Below are positions 16,389-26,378 of a stretch of DNA of 64,000 bases, in pieces. Location of the stretch: positions 301,718-365,717 of the forward strand of contig NZ_JACIIZ010000001.1 in the NCBI RefSeq assembly GCF_014205765.1. The letters run 5' to 3'. The DNA is from Nitrospirillum iridis (GTDB taxonomy: Bacteria > Pseudomonadota > Alphaproteobacteria > Azospirillales > Azospirillaceae). Below the pieces are notes generated by a model that saw nothing but the letters and a program-made list of their open reading frames with translations, searched no databases and had not been told where the DNA came from. The number at the start of each line of letters is the position of its first letter. The first letter of the stretch is position 1. The translations under genes were made by a program, and so were the position numbers.

Positions 16389-18317
16389 CTAGAACCCGAA
16401 CATATGATCCAGGGCGAAGGCGCCGCCCGCCCCCTCGCGGATCAGGCCGTGATAGCCGAACAGGCGACAGGTGGTGTCGCGGATGAGGACGTAGGCGTCG
16501 CGGCCCGCCTCCTTGATCTCGGCGCCGGTGAAGGTCTGGCCCACGCGGAAGTGGAAGCTGCCAGAGCAGGCGATGTTGACCGTGCGGCGGGCGATCTCGT
16601 CGCCATCCTTGGTGGTCAGGATCAGGGCGGTGTCGGACCGCGTCTTCCACGGCGTGCTGGCCGGATAGATCAGGTGGCAGAGCGTGTCCACGTCGGCCGC
16701 CATGCCGGTACGCAGGAACAGGCGGGTGGACAGGCCCGGCGCCCGGCCGGAATAGGACTGCGGCTCGTTCCGGTAGGTCAGCACGGTGTTGAACATGTGG
16801 GCGCCGAAGCTGGTCTCCGCCGCGTGGCCGCTGACGCCGTCCTCGTACCGGAACAAGGCGTGCAGCCAGCCATCGGCATCGTTTTCGCCGGCGGCGAAGT
16901 CATAGACCAGCTCCAGATGCCCGTAGCCGGAGGGAAGATGCTTGCCCTCCAGGAGGTCCGAAGCCTCGAACGCCGTCTCATGGTCGCGGGGCAGGCGGCC
17001 CAGGTCGCGGCGCGCCACCTCCGTGCCGTCGGCGTCATAGACGATGGCGGTCAGCGGCAGGTGCGTCTGGGTTGTGCCCATGGGGGTGGGCAGGGCCAGG
17101 GTGCGGAAGCGGCTGGCCGGGAAGATGGGGGCCGGCAGGATGAAGCCCTTGCCCATCAGATTGGTCAGGCTGGCCAGCTTGGGGTCCGGCTTCAGGTCCA
17201 CCCGCTCGACGTTGGGGTGGGCGATGCGGTGGCGGGTGACGCCGGCCGTGGTGCGGATGACCTCATACCGGGGGCGGACGAAGTGCTTGCCGGCGCGGAT
17301 CTCGATTTGCTGGGGCCAGCGGGCGTCGGGTAGCAGGCTGGCCACGTCCAGGGCGTAGGTGGCATAGGGGGCCACCTCCTGCGCCAGGGCCACCGAGGCC
17401 TCATGTCCCATCAGGTTCAGGGCCACGGCCCCGGCCGGGATGGGGCAGGGGTGGCTGTTCTGCACCCACAGGATCACGCGTTCATCGCCACGCGGCGCCG
17501 GCAGACCGGCGTAGAAGTCGGAGGGCCAGGCGTTGGCGTCATGGGTGCAGGACAGGGTGTCGGCCGTGTCGCCGTAGGTGTCCAGCGCGTACTTCACCAC
17601 GTCGTGGCCGGCCGCACCCACCACGTGGATGAACAGCTGGCCGGTGAAAGCAGGCAGATCGAACTTCCGGCGCACATGGGCGCTGTCGATGACCACGGTG
17701 CCGTCGGCGCCGGGCAGGTCCTGGGTCCAGCGCGCCAGCACCTGGCCGTCCTCGCCGAACAGGCACAGCCAGAGATAGGGATCTTCCGCGCCATAGCTGG
17801 ACCAGTAGTTGGCGGTGACCACGCGGGTGTGATGCCCGTCCGCGTCGCGGAAGAAGGCGTAGTTGGTGGCGAAGTTCAACGGCGCCAGGTATGTCGCCGG
17901 ATTGGTCAGCAGGTCGGCCGGTAGCTTCAGCGGGTCCAGGGAGTAGACTTTGACGCCGGCCGGAATCAGATGCTGGATGTGAGCCACCAGGCGTTCGGCG
18001 TCAAAGGCGGCGATGAACACGGCATCGATATCCGTGCCGGCCAGCGCCGTCACCGGCTGGGCCGGGTGGCCCAGAAGCGGCTGTCCGATCTTGTCCACGT
18101 TCTGGGCATAGACGCCCGCCACGTCGACACCCGTCAGATGGTGGATCTCGTCGAACGGCTCCAGCATGTTCAGCGGGTCGTAGACGGCGACGCGCCCCGC
18201 CCCGCGGAGATCGGCCAGCAGCGCCCGCGCCGGCTCCGCCGCCAGCGGGTGGCCGATGGCCTTGAAGTAGCTGCTGCCGCCGGTGACGTTGCTGAAGGTT
18301 TCGATCTTGAGGGGCAT
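16389..18317 (-). CDS. Large protein of unknown function
   Basis: The 642-residue product (start at MPLKIETFSN; a longer in-frame start at 18374 is possible) has no family I recognise. Residues about 30-140 look like a Rossmann-type unit: GRVAVYDPLNMLEPFDEIHH, followed by alternating strands and helices (DIDAVFIAAFDAERLVAHI). The rest is rich in predicted beta strands, with GSFHFRVGQTFTG near the end. No signal peptide or membrane segment is visible. It lies 126 bases downstream of a 2-oxoglutarate oxygenase gene on the same strand, so the two may work together. Codon use matches the neighbours. Confidence 0.75.
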   Translation of the reverse strand: MPLKIETFSNVTGGSSYFKAIGHPLAAEPARALLADLRGAGRVAVYDPLNMLEPFDEIHHLTGVDVAGVYAQNVDKIGQPLLGHPAQPVTALAGTDIDAVFIAAFDAERLVAHIQHLIPAGVKVYSLDPLKLPADLLTNPATYLAPLNFATNYAFFRDADGHHTRVVTANYWSSYGAEDPYLWLCLFGEDGQVLARWTQDLPGADGTVVIDSAHVRRKFDLPAFTGQLFIHVVGAAGHDVVKYALDTYGDTADTLSCTHDANAWPSDFYAGLPAPRGDERVILWVQNSHPCPIPAGAVALNLMGHEASVALAQEVAPYATYALDVASLLPDARWPQQIEIRAGKHFVRPRYEVIRTTAGVTRHRIAHPNVERVDLKPDPKLASLTNLMGKGFILPAPIFPASRFRTLALPTPMGTTQTHLPLTAIVYDADGTEVARRDLGRLPRDHETAFEASDLLEGKHLPSGYGHLELVYDFAAGENDADGWLHALFRYEDGVSGHAAETSFGAHMFNTVLTYRNEPQSYSGRAPGLSTRLFLRTGMAADVDTLCHLIYPASTPWKTRSDTALILTTKDGDEIARRTVNIACSGSFHFRVGQTFTGAEIKEAGRDAYVLIRDTTCRLFGYHGLIREGAGGAFALDHMFGF

Positions 18318-18443
18318 GGGCGGGTCCAAACGATAGGGAGTCGCCGGCCCCATCACGCGGGGGCCGGCGGGCATGCATCAGGGCGTTATACGGGCAGGGC
18401 CGCCGTTTTCACAGGCGAACTCGGCGACCCGCGGCGACCAAGC

Positions 18444-19142
18444 TCAGCGGAAGGGGTTCAGGCGCTTCACCTTGGCGGAGAGGGCGTGGCGGAACTGTTC
18501 CCGCTTCACCACCCCCTCGTCGCGCACCCAGTTCAGCTGGATGGCGCGGCGTTGGCCGACGAAGCTGGTGTGGCCGTGCCACGCGGTGGGGCCGTTCAGG
18601 AAGGCCAGCAGGGTGCCCTCCTCGGGCGGAACCTCGGCCACGGCATCGTCCAGGCTGTCGGGGCCGCGCAGCAGGCGCAGGCGGCCCTCCGCACTTTCCC
18701 AGGCCGGGTTCATGTAGATCAGGACGGTGATGATCTTGGTCTTGCTGTCGACATGGATCTGGCCGTCCTGGGCCTTGGCCCGGCCGCGCACCGTCACCAT
18801 GGTGGGGTGGTCGGACAGGTCGACGCCGAACTTCTCCTCGAACGCCGCCGTCATGGCTGGGCCCTGGATCTCCTCCAGCAGTGCCGCGAAGGCGGGGCCG
18901 TAGCTCAGTTCGCGCGCCGGGAAGCTGCCGGGCAGTTCGATCTCGGGGAAGTCGCGGTGGATGGCCGCGCGCGCTTCCGCCCGCACGAAGCCGGGGATGA
19001 TGACATGGGCGAAGGGGTCGAAGGACAGCGGCTTGGCGCGGAAGGCGTCCAGGTCGATGGCGCGGCCCGGGTCCGTCGCCGGATGGACGCCGGTGGGGGA
19101 GGCGCCGGGGACGGGCGCGGACGAGGAGGAGGTGCCGATCAT
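18444..19142 (-). CDS. 2-oxoglutarate/Fe(II)-dependent oxygenase
   Basis: The 232-residue product has the facial triad of this superfamily: H130 and D132 in GQIHVDSKTK, a distal histidine (H189 or H191) in TAWHGHTSF and R199 in QRRAIQLNW as the likely 2-oxoglutarate-binding arginine. GRLRLLRGPDSLDD lies in the core strand region. The N-terminal FDPFAHVIIPGFV is typical of proteins of the prolyl-hydroxylase-like branch. The substrate is unknown. It precedes the unrecognised 642-residue gene on the same strand. Confidence 0.85.
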   Translation of the reverse strand: MIGTSSSSAPVPGASPTGVHPATDPGRAIDLDAFRAKPLSFDPFAHVIIPGFVRAEARAAIHRDFPEIELPGSFPARELSYGPAFAALLEEIQGPAMTAAFEEKFGVDLSDHPTMVTVRGRAKAQDGQIHVDSKTKIITVLIYMNPAWESAEGRLRLLRGPDSLDDAVAEVPPEEGTLLAFLNGPTAWHGHTSFVGQRRAIQLNWVRDEGVVKREQFRHALSAKVKRLNPFR

Positions 19143-19370
19143 GGTCCTGCTTCTTCTGGGCTGGTTCCCTTCCGCTAGGGACTGACGCGGAGGAGAACCG
19201 GAGTGGGTCTTACTTTAGAATCGTTCTCTCTGCGACTGGCTCGCAAATACCTCACCCCAGATGGGGCGTCGGCGCATCGGGGTCAATGCCCCGGGCGGCC
19301 GATGGGCCCACCGCGGCAACAGACCGGCCCACCATAGCACAGGTGGCCGTGCCCCACCCCGTCGCCTGCC

Positions 19371-20381
19371 TCAGCGCCGGGCGGCCATGCGCCGCAGCAC
19401 TTCGGCCGCCACGCGGGATGTGTCGTCCAGCGGCGTCGGTGTCCAGCTCTCCACCACACCGGTGAAGGGGCGGGTGACGCCGCGCGCCACCATCAGCTGG
19501 TGGAAGCGGTCGAACTTTTCCGAGCCGCCTTCCAGGCCGATGACGTAGACGGGTTTGCCGGTGCTGGCCGCCTCCGACACCATGGAAACGCTGTCGCCGG
19601 TGCACAGCACCGCGTCGGCCAGGCCCAAGTAGCCGAAATAAGGGTTGGCGCCGGCGCCGTCCCAGACCATAGCCGGCAGGCCCGCAAGACGCTGGCGCAA
19701 CACCGCCTCGTTCTCCGCGCCTGTGCGCCGCGATGGCGTCACCATCAGTCCGATGCCCTGTCGGGCCAGGGCCGCCAGCCGGTCGGCCAGTTGCCCGGTC
19801 AGGGCCGGGGTCAGCTGGTAGACGCCGTTGGACCCGCCCACCAGGACCGCCACCCGCGGCCGGGGCAGATGCTCCAAACCCGGCGCGAAGCGTGCCGCCT
19901 CCGCCGCCAGCCGCTGGGGGGTCACCCGGTGGAGGGCGCCCAGGCTTTCCATCACATTGGGTCCGGCCTTGCGGTCGTGCGCCGGCATGACCACCAGGTC
20001 GAAGCGGGAAAAGGGCACGCCCGGATTCTGGATGTGGACGCAAAAGGTGCGTCCGCCGCTTCGGCGCCGGATGGCGAGGGCTGCCCCCACCGCGTGCCGC
20101 CCCGAAGTGATCAGCAGATCCGGCCAGGGCGGGGACAGCGCGTCGGAGTCGGGTGTGAGGCCGTGGTCGAGGCTCAGCGGCAAGTAGGGGCTGAGTTGGC
20201 GCCAGGGTGACTTCAGATGTATGCGTTTGGCCAGGGGTGTCGCGCCCACGGCCTCCGCCAGGCCCAGGCACTGGTTCTCCATCCCGGCCTTGCCGTCGGT
20301 TAAAACCCAGCAGGAGGGCGGGGTTGCGGGGCGGGTGGGGGGGGCTGCGGCCGATGCCGCGATGGGGGGCTGGGTGTTCAT
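19371..20381 (-). CDS. ELM1/mitochondrial fission-like protein (DUF1022 type)
   Basis: The 336-residue product matches the bacterial ELM1-like family: CWVLTDGKAGMENQCLGLAEA at the start, PDLLITSGRHAVGAALAIRR, a glycosyltransferase-B-like middle (VAVLVGGSNGVYQLT) and the C-terminal DAVLCTGDSVSMVSEAASTGKPVYVIGLEG, which resembles a nucleotide-sugar-binding site. The plant homologue acts in mitochondrial fission; the bacterial role is not settled. It is divergent from the Lrp gene and on the same strand as the oxygenase gene, 228 bases further on. Confidence 0.88.
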   Translation of the reverse strand: MNTQPPIAASAAAPPTRPATPPSCWVLTDGKAGMENQCLGLAEAVGATPLAKRIHLKSPWRQLSPYLPLSLDHGLTPDSDALSPPWPDLLITSGRHAVGAALAIRRRSGGRTFCVHIQNPGVPFSRFDLVVMPAHDRKAGPNVMESLGALHRVTPQRLAAEAARFAPGLEHLPRPRVAVLVGGSNGVYQLTPALTGQLADRLAALARQGIGLMVTPSRRTGAENEAVLRQRLAGLPAMVWDGAGANPYFGYLGLADAVLCTGDSVSMVSEAASTGKPVYVIGLEGGSEKFDRFHQLMVARGVTRPFTGVVESWTPTPLDDTSRVAAEVLRRMAARR

Positions 20382-20513
20382 GGCGGCAGTGTAACCGGCG
20401 TCGCAGAAGGATGGGATCGTTTCGCTCGCAACAACCTTGCTTGCCTGGGGGCGATCGGCAATCTATGTAATATCCTTTCCAACCCACCCCTCCCGGGAGC
20501 ACAAGAAAATACC

Positions 20514-21029
20514 ATGCGGCGGGTCAAACTCGACCGAATTGATCGGCGTATCCTGCGCGACTTGCAGGCGGACGGCCGGATGACCAACGTGGAACTTGCC
20601 CGGCGGGCCGGCATCTCCGCGCCCCCCTGCCTGCGGCGTGTCCGCGCGCTGGAAGAGGCGGGCTACATCCGGGGCTACCATGCCGACATCAACCCCGAGG
20701 CCTTGGGCTTCGGGGTCACGGTGTTCGCGCAGGTGGGCCTTTCCTCCCAGGCGGAAGCGGATCTGAAGAAGTTCGAAGGCATGGTCAACAGCTGGCCCGA
20801 GGTTCGGGAATGCAGCATGCTGGCCGGCGAAACCGACTTCCTGCTCAAGATCGTGGCGGCGGACTGGGACAGCTATCAGCGCTTCCTGACCACCAAGCTG
20901 ACGGCTGCCCCCAACGTCAGCCACGTGAAGTCGGCCCTGGCCATCCGCCAGTCCAAGTACACCCCCGGCGTTCCCATCGATGTCGATGTCGGGCCGGAGG
21001 TGCTGGACGACGAGGAGGACGAGGAGTAA
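20514..21029 (+). CDS. Lrp/AsnC-family transcriptional regulator
   Basis: The 171-residue product has an N-terminal helix-turn-helix (LDRIDRRILRDLQADGRMTN and LARRAGISAPPCLRRVRALE, residues 6-45) and a RAM-type ligand-binding domain (VNSWPEVRECSMLAGETDFLLKI). An extra acidic C-terminal tail ends in LDDEEDEE. The family senses amino acids. The closest gene is ELM1 on the other strand, so the target is not evident. It is closed by the bidirectional terminator at 21063-21106. Confidence 0.93.
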   Translation: MRRVKLDRIDRRILRDLQADGRMTNVELARRAGISAPPCLRRVRALEEAGYIRGYHADINPEALGFGVTVFAQVGLSSQAEADLKKFEGMVNSWPEVRECSMLAGETDFLLKIVAADWDSYQRFLTTKLTAAPNVSHVKSALAIRQSKYTPGVPIDVDVGPEVLDDEEDEE

Positions 21030-21062
21030 CCCCGTTCCCGTCGCCGCCAGACAGCGCACGTT

Positions 21063-21106
21063 AAAAGAAAGGCCCCCGCCGGATCACCAGCGGGGGCCTT
21101 TCTTTT
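21063..21106. terminator. Bidirectional Rho-independent terminator between lrp-like gene and greA
   Basis: The 17-bp arms at 21063-21079 and 21090-21106 are perfect inverted copies with A-tract and T-tract ends. The element therefore works in both directions. It serves the plus-strand Lrp gene and the minus-strand greA gene. Confidence 0.93.
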
Positions 21107-21130
21107 CAAGGCCGTTCGGAAACCGCCGCC

Positions 21131-21604
21131 TTAGCGGAAGGCGATTTCCACGATCTCGTAGCTTTTGGAGCCGCCGGGCGTCGTGACTTCGACATTGTCG
21201 CCGACATGCTTGCCAATCAGCGCGCGGGCCAGCGGGCTGGAGATGGACAGCATGCCGTTTTTGATGTCGCTCTCATCCTGGCCGACGATCTGATAGGTCG
21301 TCTCCTCGTCGGTGTCCTCATCCGCCAGGCGGATGGTGGCACCGAACTTCACGGCGTTGCCGGACAGCTTGCTGACGTCGATCACCTCGGCGCGGCTGAT
21401 CTTGTCCTCCAACTCCATGACACGGCCTTCGATGAAGCTCTGGCGTTCACGGGCGGCGTGGTATTCCGCGTTTTCGGACAAGTCGCCGTGCTCGCGCGCT
21501 TCGGCGATGGCCTTGATCACGGCTGGCCGCTCGGTGATCTTCAGATGCTTCAGTTCTTCCTGGAGGCGGGTGTAGCCCGCAGCCGTCATCGGGATTTTTT
21601 CCAT
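21131..21604 (-). CDS. greA: Transcript cleavage factor GreA
   Basis: The 157-residue protein rescues backtracked RNA polymerase by stimulating transcript cleavage. The start [20 protein letters not shown] is the canonical N-terminus, so ATG 21604 is preferred over the longer frame. The coiled-coil tip acidic residues lie in [19 protein letters not shown]. The C-terminal FKBP-like domain contains [23 protein letters not shown]. It lies downstream of carB on the same strand (158-base gap), a common alphaproteobacterial order. Confidence 0.97.
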   Translation of the reverse strand: MEKIPMTAAGYTRLQEELKHLKITERPAVIKAIAEAREHGDLSENAEYHAARERQSFIEGRVMELEDKISRAEVIDVSKLSGNAVKFGATIRLADEDTDEETTYQIVGQDESDIKNGMLSISSPLARALIGKHVGDNVEVTTPGGSKSYEIVEIAFR

Positions 21605-21762
21605 AGCCTTCGATATTCCGTTACTCAGAACCCAGGGGTGTTGCCCTGGGGCGAGCCCCGAAGGGCCGCATCGCGACAACGAGAAACCCTCCCGAGGGTG
21701 ATCTTGATCCCGGGATGGCGGCCGGTCGGCCGTCATCCCCAGGTCGATCGATCACCCGCAGG

Positions 21763-24700
21763 TTAGTAAGTCCCGCTCAGATAGGACTGAAGCGGCGCAA
21801 CCTCAAGGCTGCCTGTGCGCAGCGCCGAGATGGCGTCCACGGCGGCGCGGGCGCCCGCGACCGTCGTGTAGTAGGGAATGTTATTGACGAGAGCCGTGCG
21901 GCGCAAGCTGAAGCTGTCGGACACCGCTTGCGCGCCTTCCGTTGTGTTGAATACCAGCTGCACGGCGCCGTCGATCATGGCGTCGACGATGTGCGGCTGG
22001 CCTTCCAGCACCTTGTTGATCTGGGCCACGGGGATGCCGGCCGCCGACAGCACCTTGGCGGTGCCGCAGGTGGCGACGATCTTGAAGCCCATGTCGACCA
22101 GGCGGCTGGCCACCGGCACCAGGGCCGGCTTGTCTCGTTCCCGCACCGAAATGAACACCGTGCCCGTCGTGGGCAGGGTGACGCCGGCACCCAGCTGCGC
22201 CTTGGCGAAGGCCATGGCGAAATTGGGATCCAGGCCCATGACCTCACCCGTGGAGCGCATTTCCGGCCCCAGCAGGATGTCGACGCCGGGGAAGCGGTTG
22301 AAGGGGAACACCGCTTCCTTCACTGCCGTGTGCGGCGGGAAGGCGCCGCCCAGCTTGAAATCGTTCAATTTTTCACCGGCCATGACGCGGGCGGCGATCT
22401 TGGCGATGGGCGTGCCGGTGGCCTTGGCGACGAAGGGCACCGTGCGGGAGGCGCGCGGGTTGACCTCCAGGATGTAGATGTCCTGGCCGGCCGGGCCGTC
22501 GCCGTCGGGGTTCGCCTTGATGGCGAACTGGATGTTCATCAGGCCGACCACGTTCAGGCCGTGGGCCAGCGCCTCCGTCTGGCGCTCCAACTCCTCCACC
22601 ACCGCCTTGGGCAGGGTGTAGGGGGGCAGGGCGCAGGCGCTGTCGCCGGAATGGATGCCGGCTTCCTCGATATGCTCCATCACGCCGGCGACGTAGACCT
22701 GGGTCCCGTCGCAGACGGCGTCCACGTCCACCTCGATGGCGTCCTGCAGGTAGCTGTCGATCAGCACCGGGTTCTTGCCCGACACCTTCACGGCGTTGCC
22801 CATGTAGCGCTTCAGGCCCGCCCCGTCGTGCACGATCTCCATGGCGCGGCCGCCCAGCACGTAGGACGGGCGGATGACGACGGGGAAGCCGATGGTGTCG
22901 GCCACCTTCTCCGCCTCTTCCAGCGAGCGGGCCAGGCCGTTGGCCGGCTGGCGCAGGTTCAGCTTGTGCAGCAGCTGCTGGAAGCGCTCACGGTCCTCGG
23001 CCAGGTCGATGGCGTCGGGGCTGGTGCCCAGGATGGGAATGCCGGCCTCTTCCAGGTCACGGGCCAGCTTCAGCGGCGTCTGGCCGCCCAGCTGGACGAT
23101 GACGCCCAGCACCTCGCCGTTGGCCTGCTCTGTCCGCACCAGCTCGATCACGTCCTCGGCCGTCAGCGGCTCGAAGTACAGGCGGTCGGCGGTGTCATAG
23201 TCGGTGGACACGGTCTCGGGGTTGCAGTTGACCATGATGGTCTCATAACCGGCTTCGCGCAGGGCGTAGACGGCGTGGACACAGCAATAGTCGAACTCGA
23301 TACCCTGGCCGATGCGGTTGGGGCCGCCCCCCAGGATCACGACCTTCTTCTTGTCCGTCGGCTCCGACTCGCAGTCGCCGGGCGCGCTGCCGTCCCCCTC
23401 GTACGTGGAGTACATGTAGGGCGTCTTGCTGGCGAATTCGGCGGCGCAGGTGTCGATGCGCTTGAACACCGGACGCACCTTGAAGCCGCGGCGGGCGGCC
23501 GCGACGGTCGCCTCGGTGCTGCCGGTCAGGGTGGCCAGGCGAGCGTCGGAGAAGCCCTGGGCCTTCAGCTTGGCGAAGTCACGCGCGGTCAGGGCGGCGA
23601 GGCCGCTGGCCTTCACGCCCGCCTCGGTGCGGATGATCTCTTCGATCTGGCGCAGGAACCACGGGTCGACACGGCAGGCGGCGTGGATCTCCTCCACCGT
23701 CAGGCCGTGGCGGAAGGCCTGGGCGATGACCAGGATGCGGTCGTGGGTCGGCTTGGACAACGCCGCCCGGATCTTCAGCGGGTCGACCACGCCGGTGCCG
23801 CCGGTCAGGTCGACCTCGTCAAAGCCGGTCAGGCCGGTTTCCATGGACCGCAGGGCCTTCTGCACCGACTCGGCGAAGCTGCGGCCGATGGACATGGCCT
23901 CGCCCACCGACTTCATGGAGGTGGTCAGCAGGGCATCGGCGCCGGGGAACTTCTCGAACGCGAAGCGCGGCATCTTGGTGACGACATAGTCGATCGTCGG
24001 CTCAAAGCTGGCCGGCGTGGACCCGGTGATGTCGTTGTCCAGCTCATCCAGGGTGTAGCCCACGGCCAGCTTGGCGGCGATCTTCGCGATGGGGAAGCCG
24101 GTGGCCTTGGAGGCCAGCGCGGAAGAACGGCTGACGCGCGGGTTCATCTCGATGACGACGACGCGGCCATCCTCCGGGTTCACGGCGAACTGGACGTTGG
24201 ACCCGCCGGTGTCCACCCCGATCTCGCGCAGCACGGCGATCGAGGCGTTGCGCATCAGCTGGTATTCCTTGTCGGTCAGCGTCAGCGCGGGCGCCACGGT
24301 GACGCTGTCACCGGTGTGGATGCCCATGGGGTCGATATTCTCGATGGAGCAGATGATGATGCAGTTGTCGCGGCAATCGCGCACGACCTCCATCTCATAC
24401 TCCTTCCAGCCCAGGACCGATTCCTCGACCAGCACCTCGTGCACCGGGCTGGCCCGCAGGCCGCCGCGCACGATGTCCTCGAACTCCGCCTTGTTGTAGG
24501 CGATGCCGCCGCCGGTGCCGGCCAGGGTGAAGCTGGGGCGGATGATGGCGGGCAGGCCGACGAAGGCCAGGGCTTCCTGCGCCTCGGCCTCGGACTTCAC
24601 CATGCGCGACTTGGGGCTTTCCAGCCCGATCTTGTCCATGGCGTCGCGGAACAGCAGGCGGTCTTCCGCCTTTTCGATGACGTCGGCCTTGGCGCCGATC

Positions 24701-25044
24701 AGCTTCACCCCGAGCCGCTCCAGCGTGCCGTCATGGAACAGCTTCAGCGCGGTGTTCAGCGCCGTCTGGCCGCCCATGGTGGGCAGCAGGGCGTCGGGAC
24801 GCTCCTTTTCCAGGATCTTGGCGACGATGGCCGGGGTGATGGGCTCGACGTAGGTGGCGTCGGCCAGGCCCGGGTCGGTCATGATGGTGGCGGGGTTGGA
24901 GTTCACCAGGACGACCCGGTAGCCCTCTTCCTTCAGCGCCTTGCACGCCTGCACACCGGAATAGTCGAACTCGCAGGCCTGGCCGATGATGATCGGGCCG
25001 GCGCCGATGATGCAGATGGACTTGATGTCGGTGCGTTTAGGCAT
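21763..25044 (-). CDS. carB: Carbamoyl phosphate synthase large subunit
   Basis: The 1093-residue product contains two ATP-grasp synthetase domains, an oligomerisation region and a C-terminal MGS-like allosteric domain. CarB combines ammonia from CarA, bicarbonate and two ATP into carbamoyl phosphate for arginine and pyrimidine synthesis. Landmarks are [21 protein letters not shown] at the start, [13 protein letters not shown] in the first ATP-grasp half, [19 protein letters not shown] in the second and [10 protein letters not shown] before the MGS domain. The start is ATG 25044; the longer in-frame start at 25128 is rejected because the family begins here. carA lies 1.5 kb upstream on the same strand, separated by two small genes. 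Confidence 0.98.
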   Translation of the reverse strand: MPKRTDIKSICIIGAGPIIIGQACEFDYSGVQACKALKEEGYRVVLVNSNPATIMTDPGLADATYVEPITPAIVAKILEKERPDALLPTMGGQTALNTALKLFHDGTLERLGVKLIGAKADVIEKAEDRLLFRDAMDKIGLESPKSRMVKSEAEAQEALAFVGLPAIIRPSFTLAGTGGGIAYNKAEFEDIVRGGLRASPVHEVLVEESVLGWKEYEMEVVRDCRDNCIIICSIENIDPMGIHTGDSVTVAPALTLTDKEYQLMRNASIAVLREIGVDTGGSNVQFAVNPEDGRVVVIEMNPRVSRSSALASKATGFPIAKIAAKLAVGYTLDELDNDITGSTPASFEPTIDYVVTKMPRFAFEKFPGADALLTTSMKSVGEAMSIGRSFAESVQKALRSMETGLTGFDEVDLTGGTGVVDPLKIRAALSKPTHDRILVIAQAFRHGLTVEEIHAACRVDPWFLRQIEEIIRTEAGVKASGLAALTARDFAKLKAQGFSDARLATLTGSTEATVAAARRGFKVRPVFKRIDTCAAEFASKTPYMYSTYEGDGSAPGDCESEPTDKKKVVILGGGPNRIGQGIEFDYCCVHAVYALREAGYETIMVNCNPETVSTDYDTADRLYFEPLTAEDVIELVRTEQANGEVLGVIVQLGGQTPLKLARDLEEAGIPILGTSPDAIDLAEDRERFQQLLHKLNLRQPANGLARSLEEAEKVADTIGFPVVIRPSYVLGGRAMEIVHDGAGLKRYMGNAVKVSGKNPVLIDSYLQDAIEVDVDAVCDGTQVYVAGVMEHIEEAGIHSGDSACALPPYTLPKAVVEELERQTEALAHGLNVVGLMNIQFAIKANPDGDGPAGQDIYILEVNPRASRTVPFVAKATGTPIAKIAARVMAGEKLNDFKLGGAFPPHTAVKEAVFPFNRFPGVDILLGPEMRSTGEVMGLDPNFAMAFAKAQLGAGVTLPTTGTVFISVRERDKPALVPVASRLVDMGFKIVATCGTAKVLSAAGIPVAQINKVLEGQPHIVDAMIDGAVQLVFNTTEGAQAVSDSFSLRRTALVNNIPYYTTVAGARAAVDAISALRTGSLEVAPLQSYLSGTY

Positions 25045-25126
25045 GAGGGTCAGCCGCCATTTTTTGAATTCTACCGCCCGGACCGTCCGGCCCATCCCAG
25101 AGGGGAGGGCTCCAGACTCCGGCCAC

Positions 25127-25170
25127 ACAAAACAATCCCCCGCCCTGGAATGGTGGCGCGGGGGATTGTT
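25127..25170 (-). terminator. Rho-independent terminator upstream of carB
   Basis: The arms AACAATCCCCCGC (25131-25143) and GCGGGGGATTGTT (25158-25170) form a perfect 13-bp stem with a 14-base loop. On the minus strand the stem is followed by TTGTG. It terminates the small secreted-protein gene (25294-25908) before carB. Confidence 0.8.
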
Positions 25171-25293
25171 CGGCTGAGCCGCTTATATAAAGGGGGGGCG
25201 CCCCGGGGGGAAGCGCTGCATATGGGGTGGGGGGGTGCGCCTACCGCAACCCCGGGCGCGAAACCAGGGCTTGATCCCGGGAAAGCCCAGGGT

Positions 25294-25908
25294 TCACGGG
25301 GCTTGCGGCGTCGTGGCTGACACCGGCGTCGGGGACGCCGCGTTTGGACCACGCGCGCTGGCGGCCGGGTCCTTGCCATAGCCGCCGCCCGGCCCGTAGT
25401 ACCAGGGCATCAGCACGTCCTGCCGGGCTGTGTAGACGGCGCAGCGGGCGGTGTCCTGCTTGTCGAAGAAATAGACCATGCCCACCTCCCGCTTGCGGTC
25501 GGGATCCACCAGGTTGATGGCCCAGGTGCCGTAGGCCACGCCCAGCGGCGTCTCCTTGGGCCCGAAGGCGCGGTACAGCATATCGACGCGCTGGATGAAG
25601 CGGCCGCGGCGGCAGGCGTCCGACAGCGCCCGCGACAGGACCATCATCTTGGTCGCCGGTTGGGCGAAGGCGTAGACGATGCGCGGCATGGTGTAGCGCG
25701 GCGGCAAGGGCAGGGCCACCGCGGGTGTCGGGCTGGGGTCATAGGGACCGGCGCCCAGATGGTCCGGTTGGGGCTGCGCCAGCTTCAGCCCGTCATGGGG
25801 CGCTGCTGAGCTGGCTGTCCGCGCACCGGCCGGCAGGGGGACCGCCAGCATCGCGGCCAAGGAGGCCACGGCCAGGGATGCCGGGGAAAAGAGAGAATAG
25901 GGGCGCAT
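25294..25908 (-). CDS. Secreted protein of unknown function
   Basis: The 204-residue product has an N-terminal signal peptide ending near AGARA/ASS. The mature part has YTMPRIVYAFAQPATKMMVLSRALSDACRRGRFIQ and GTWAINLVDPDRKREVGMVYFFDKQDTARCAVYTARQ, with no motif I can name. The tail is low-complexity and rich in A and P. The start ATG 25908 lies inside a perfect inverted repeat (25906-25915 with 25954-25963); the longer start at 25953 has no ribosome-binding site. It lies between carA and carB on the same strand. Nothing in the sequence links it to carbamoyl phosphate. Confidence 0.7.
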   Translation of the reverse strand: MRPYSLFSPASLAVASLAAMLAVPLPAGARTASSAAPHDGLKLAQPQPDHLGAGPYDPSPTPAVALPLPPRYTMPRIVYAFAQPATKMMVLSRALSDACRRGRFIQRVDMLYRAFGPKETPLGVAYGTWAINLVDPDRKREVGMVYFFDKQDTARCAVYTARQDVLMPWYYGPGGGYGKDPAASARGPNAASPTPVSATTPQAP

Positions 25909-25963
25909 CACTTGAGAATACCACCGCTCGACTGCGGCGGCGAGTATGCGCATTCAAGTGATG
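25906..25963 (-). promoter_or_regulatory. Inverted repeat that covers the start codon of the secreted-protein gene
   Basis: CATCACTTGA (25906-25915) and TCAAGTGATG (25954-25963) are perfect 10-bp inverted copies 38 bases apart. A smaller hairpin lies between them (CCACCGCTCG/CGGCGGCGAG region). On the minus-strand mRNA the start codon at 25908 would sit in the stem. It could be a translational control hairpin or an operator; the sequence alone does not decide. Confidence 0.5.
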
Positions 25964-26014
25964 AAGGAGGTATTAAATGGAAGTATTTAAAATTTTACTC
26001 AAATCAGTCGATAT

Positions 26015-26353
26015 TCAGCCGCCACGGGAGCGCAGATAGCGCGTCAGGAAGCCGGCCACGCGCAGGCGCCGGGCCTCATCCAGGTTGACGTAGTTGATCT
26101 TGGCGTCCTTGCCGATGATGGCGGCCACCTGCCCGTCGCAGACGAAGGCGATGTTTTCCTTACTGTCCTTGAACGCGACCTTCATTTTGAAGGTGGCACC
26201 CTGGCCCAGCCCGGCGGCCCCCGTGGCGGTAAAACTGCCCGCCGCCATGTTGTTGATGGCATAGGTTTTGGAGTCGATGACGACGCTGGCGGCCAGCGCG
26301 GGCACCTTGACCTTTTCCATCACGTCCTTTTTCAGGAAGTCGAACACGCCCAT
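26015..26353 (-). CDS. Small PilZ-like protein
   Basis: The 112-residue product has a short N-terminal helix (MGVFDFLKKDVMEKV). A beta-rich part follows with YAINNMAAGSFTATGAAGLGQG, which resembles the NxSxGG loop of PilZ c-di-GMP-binding domains. FKDSKENIAFVCDGQVAAI and YVNLDEARR come next. The RxxxR motif that contacts c-di-GMP is not visible before the strand, so binding is doubtful. The start ATG 26353 follows a GAGGGCAA site. It is on the same strand as carA, 237 bases from that gene's end. Confidence 0.55.
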   Translation of the reverse strand: MGVFDFLKKDVMEKVKVPALAASVVIDSKTYAINNMAAGSFTATGAAGLGQGATFKMKVAFKDSKENIAFVCDGQVAAIIGKDAKINYVNLDEARRLRVAGFLTRYLRSRGG

Positions 26354-26378
26354 TATTGCCCTCAACACCAGCCGTAAT

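Noticed and set aside
21715-25320. A 1201-codon open frame antisense to carB, and similar long antisense frames under dsbD, carA and the MoxR operon
   Set aside because: They follow the codon-position GC bias of the real gene on the other strand and give histidine- and glutamine-rich products with no recognisable motif or ribosome-binding site.
25977-26039. A 20-codon plus-strand frame with a strong GGAGG site
   Set aside because: It overlaps the 3' end of the PilZ-like gene in antisense, has no downstream gene on its strand to control, and the GGAGG follows from the inverted-repeat region.
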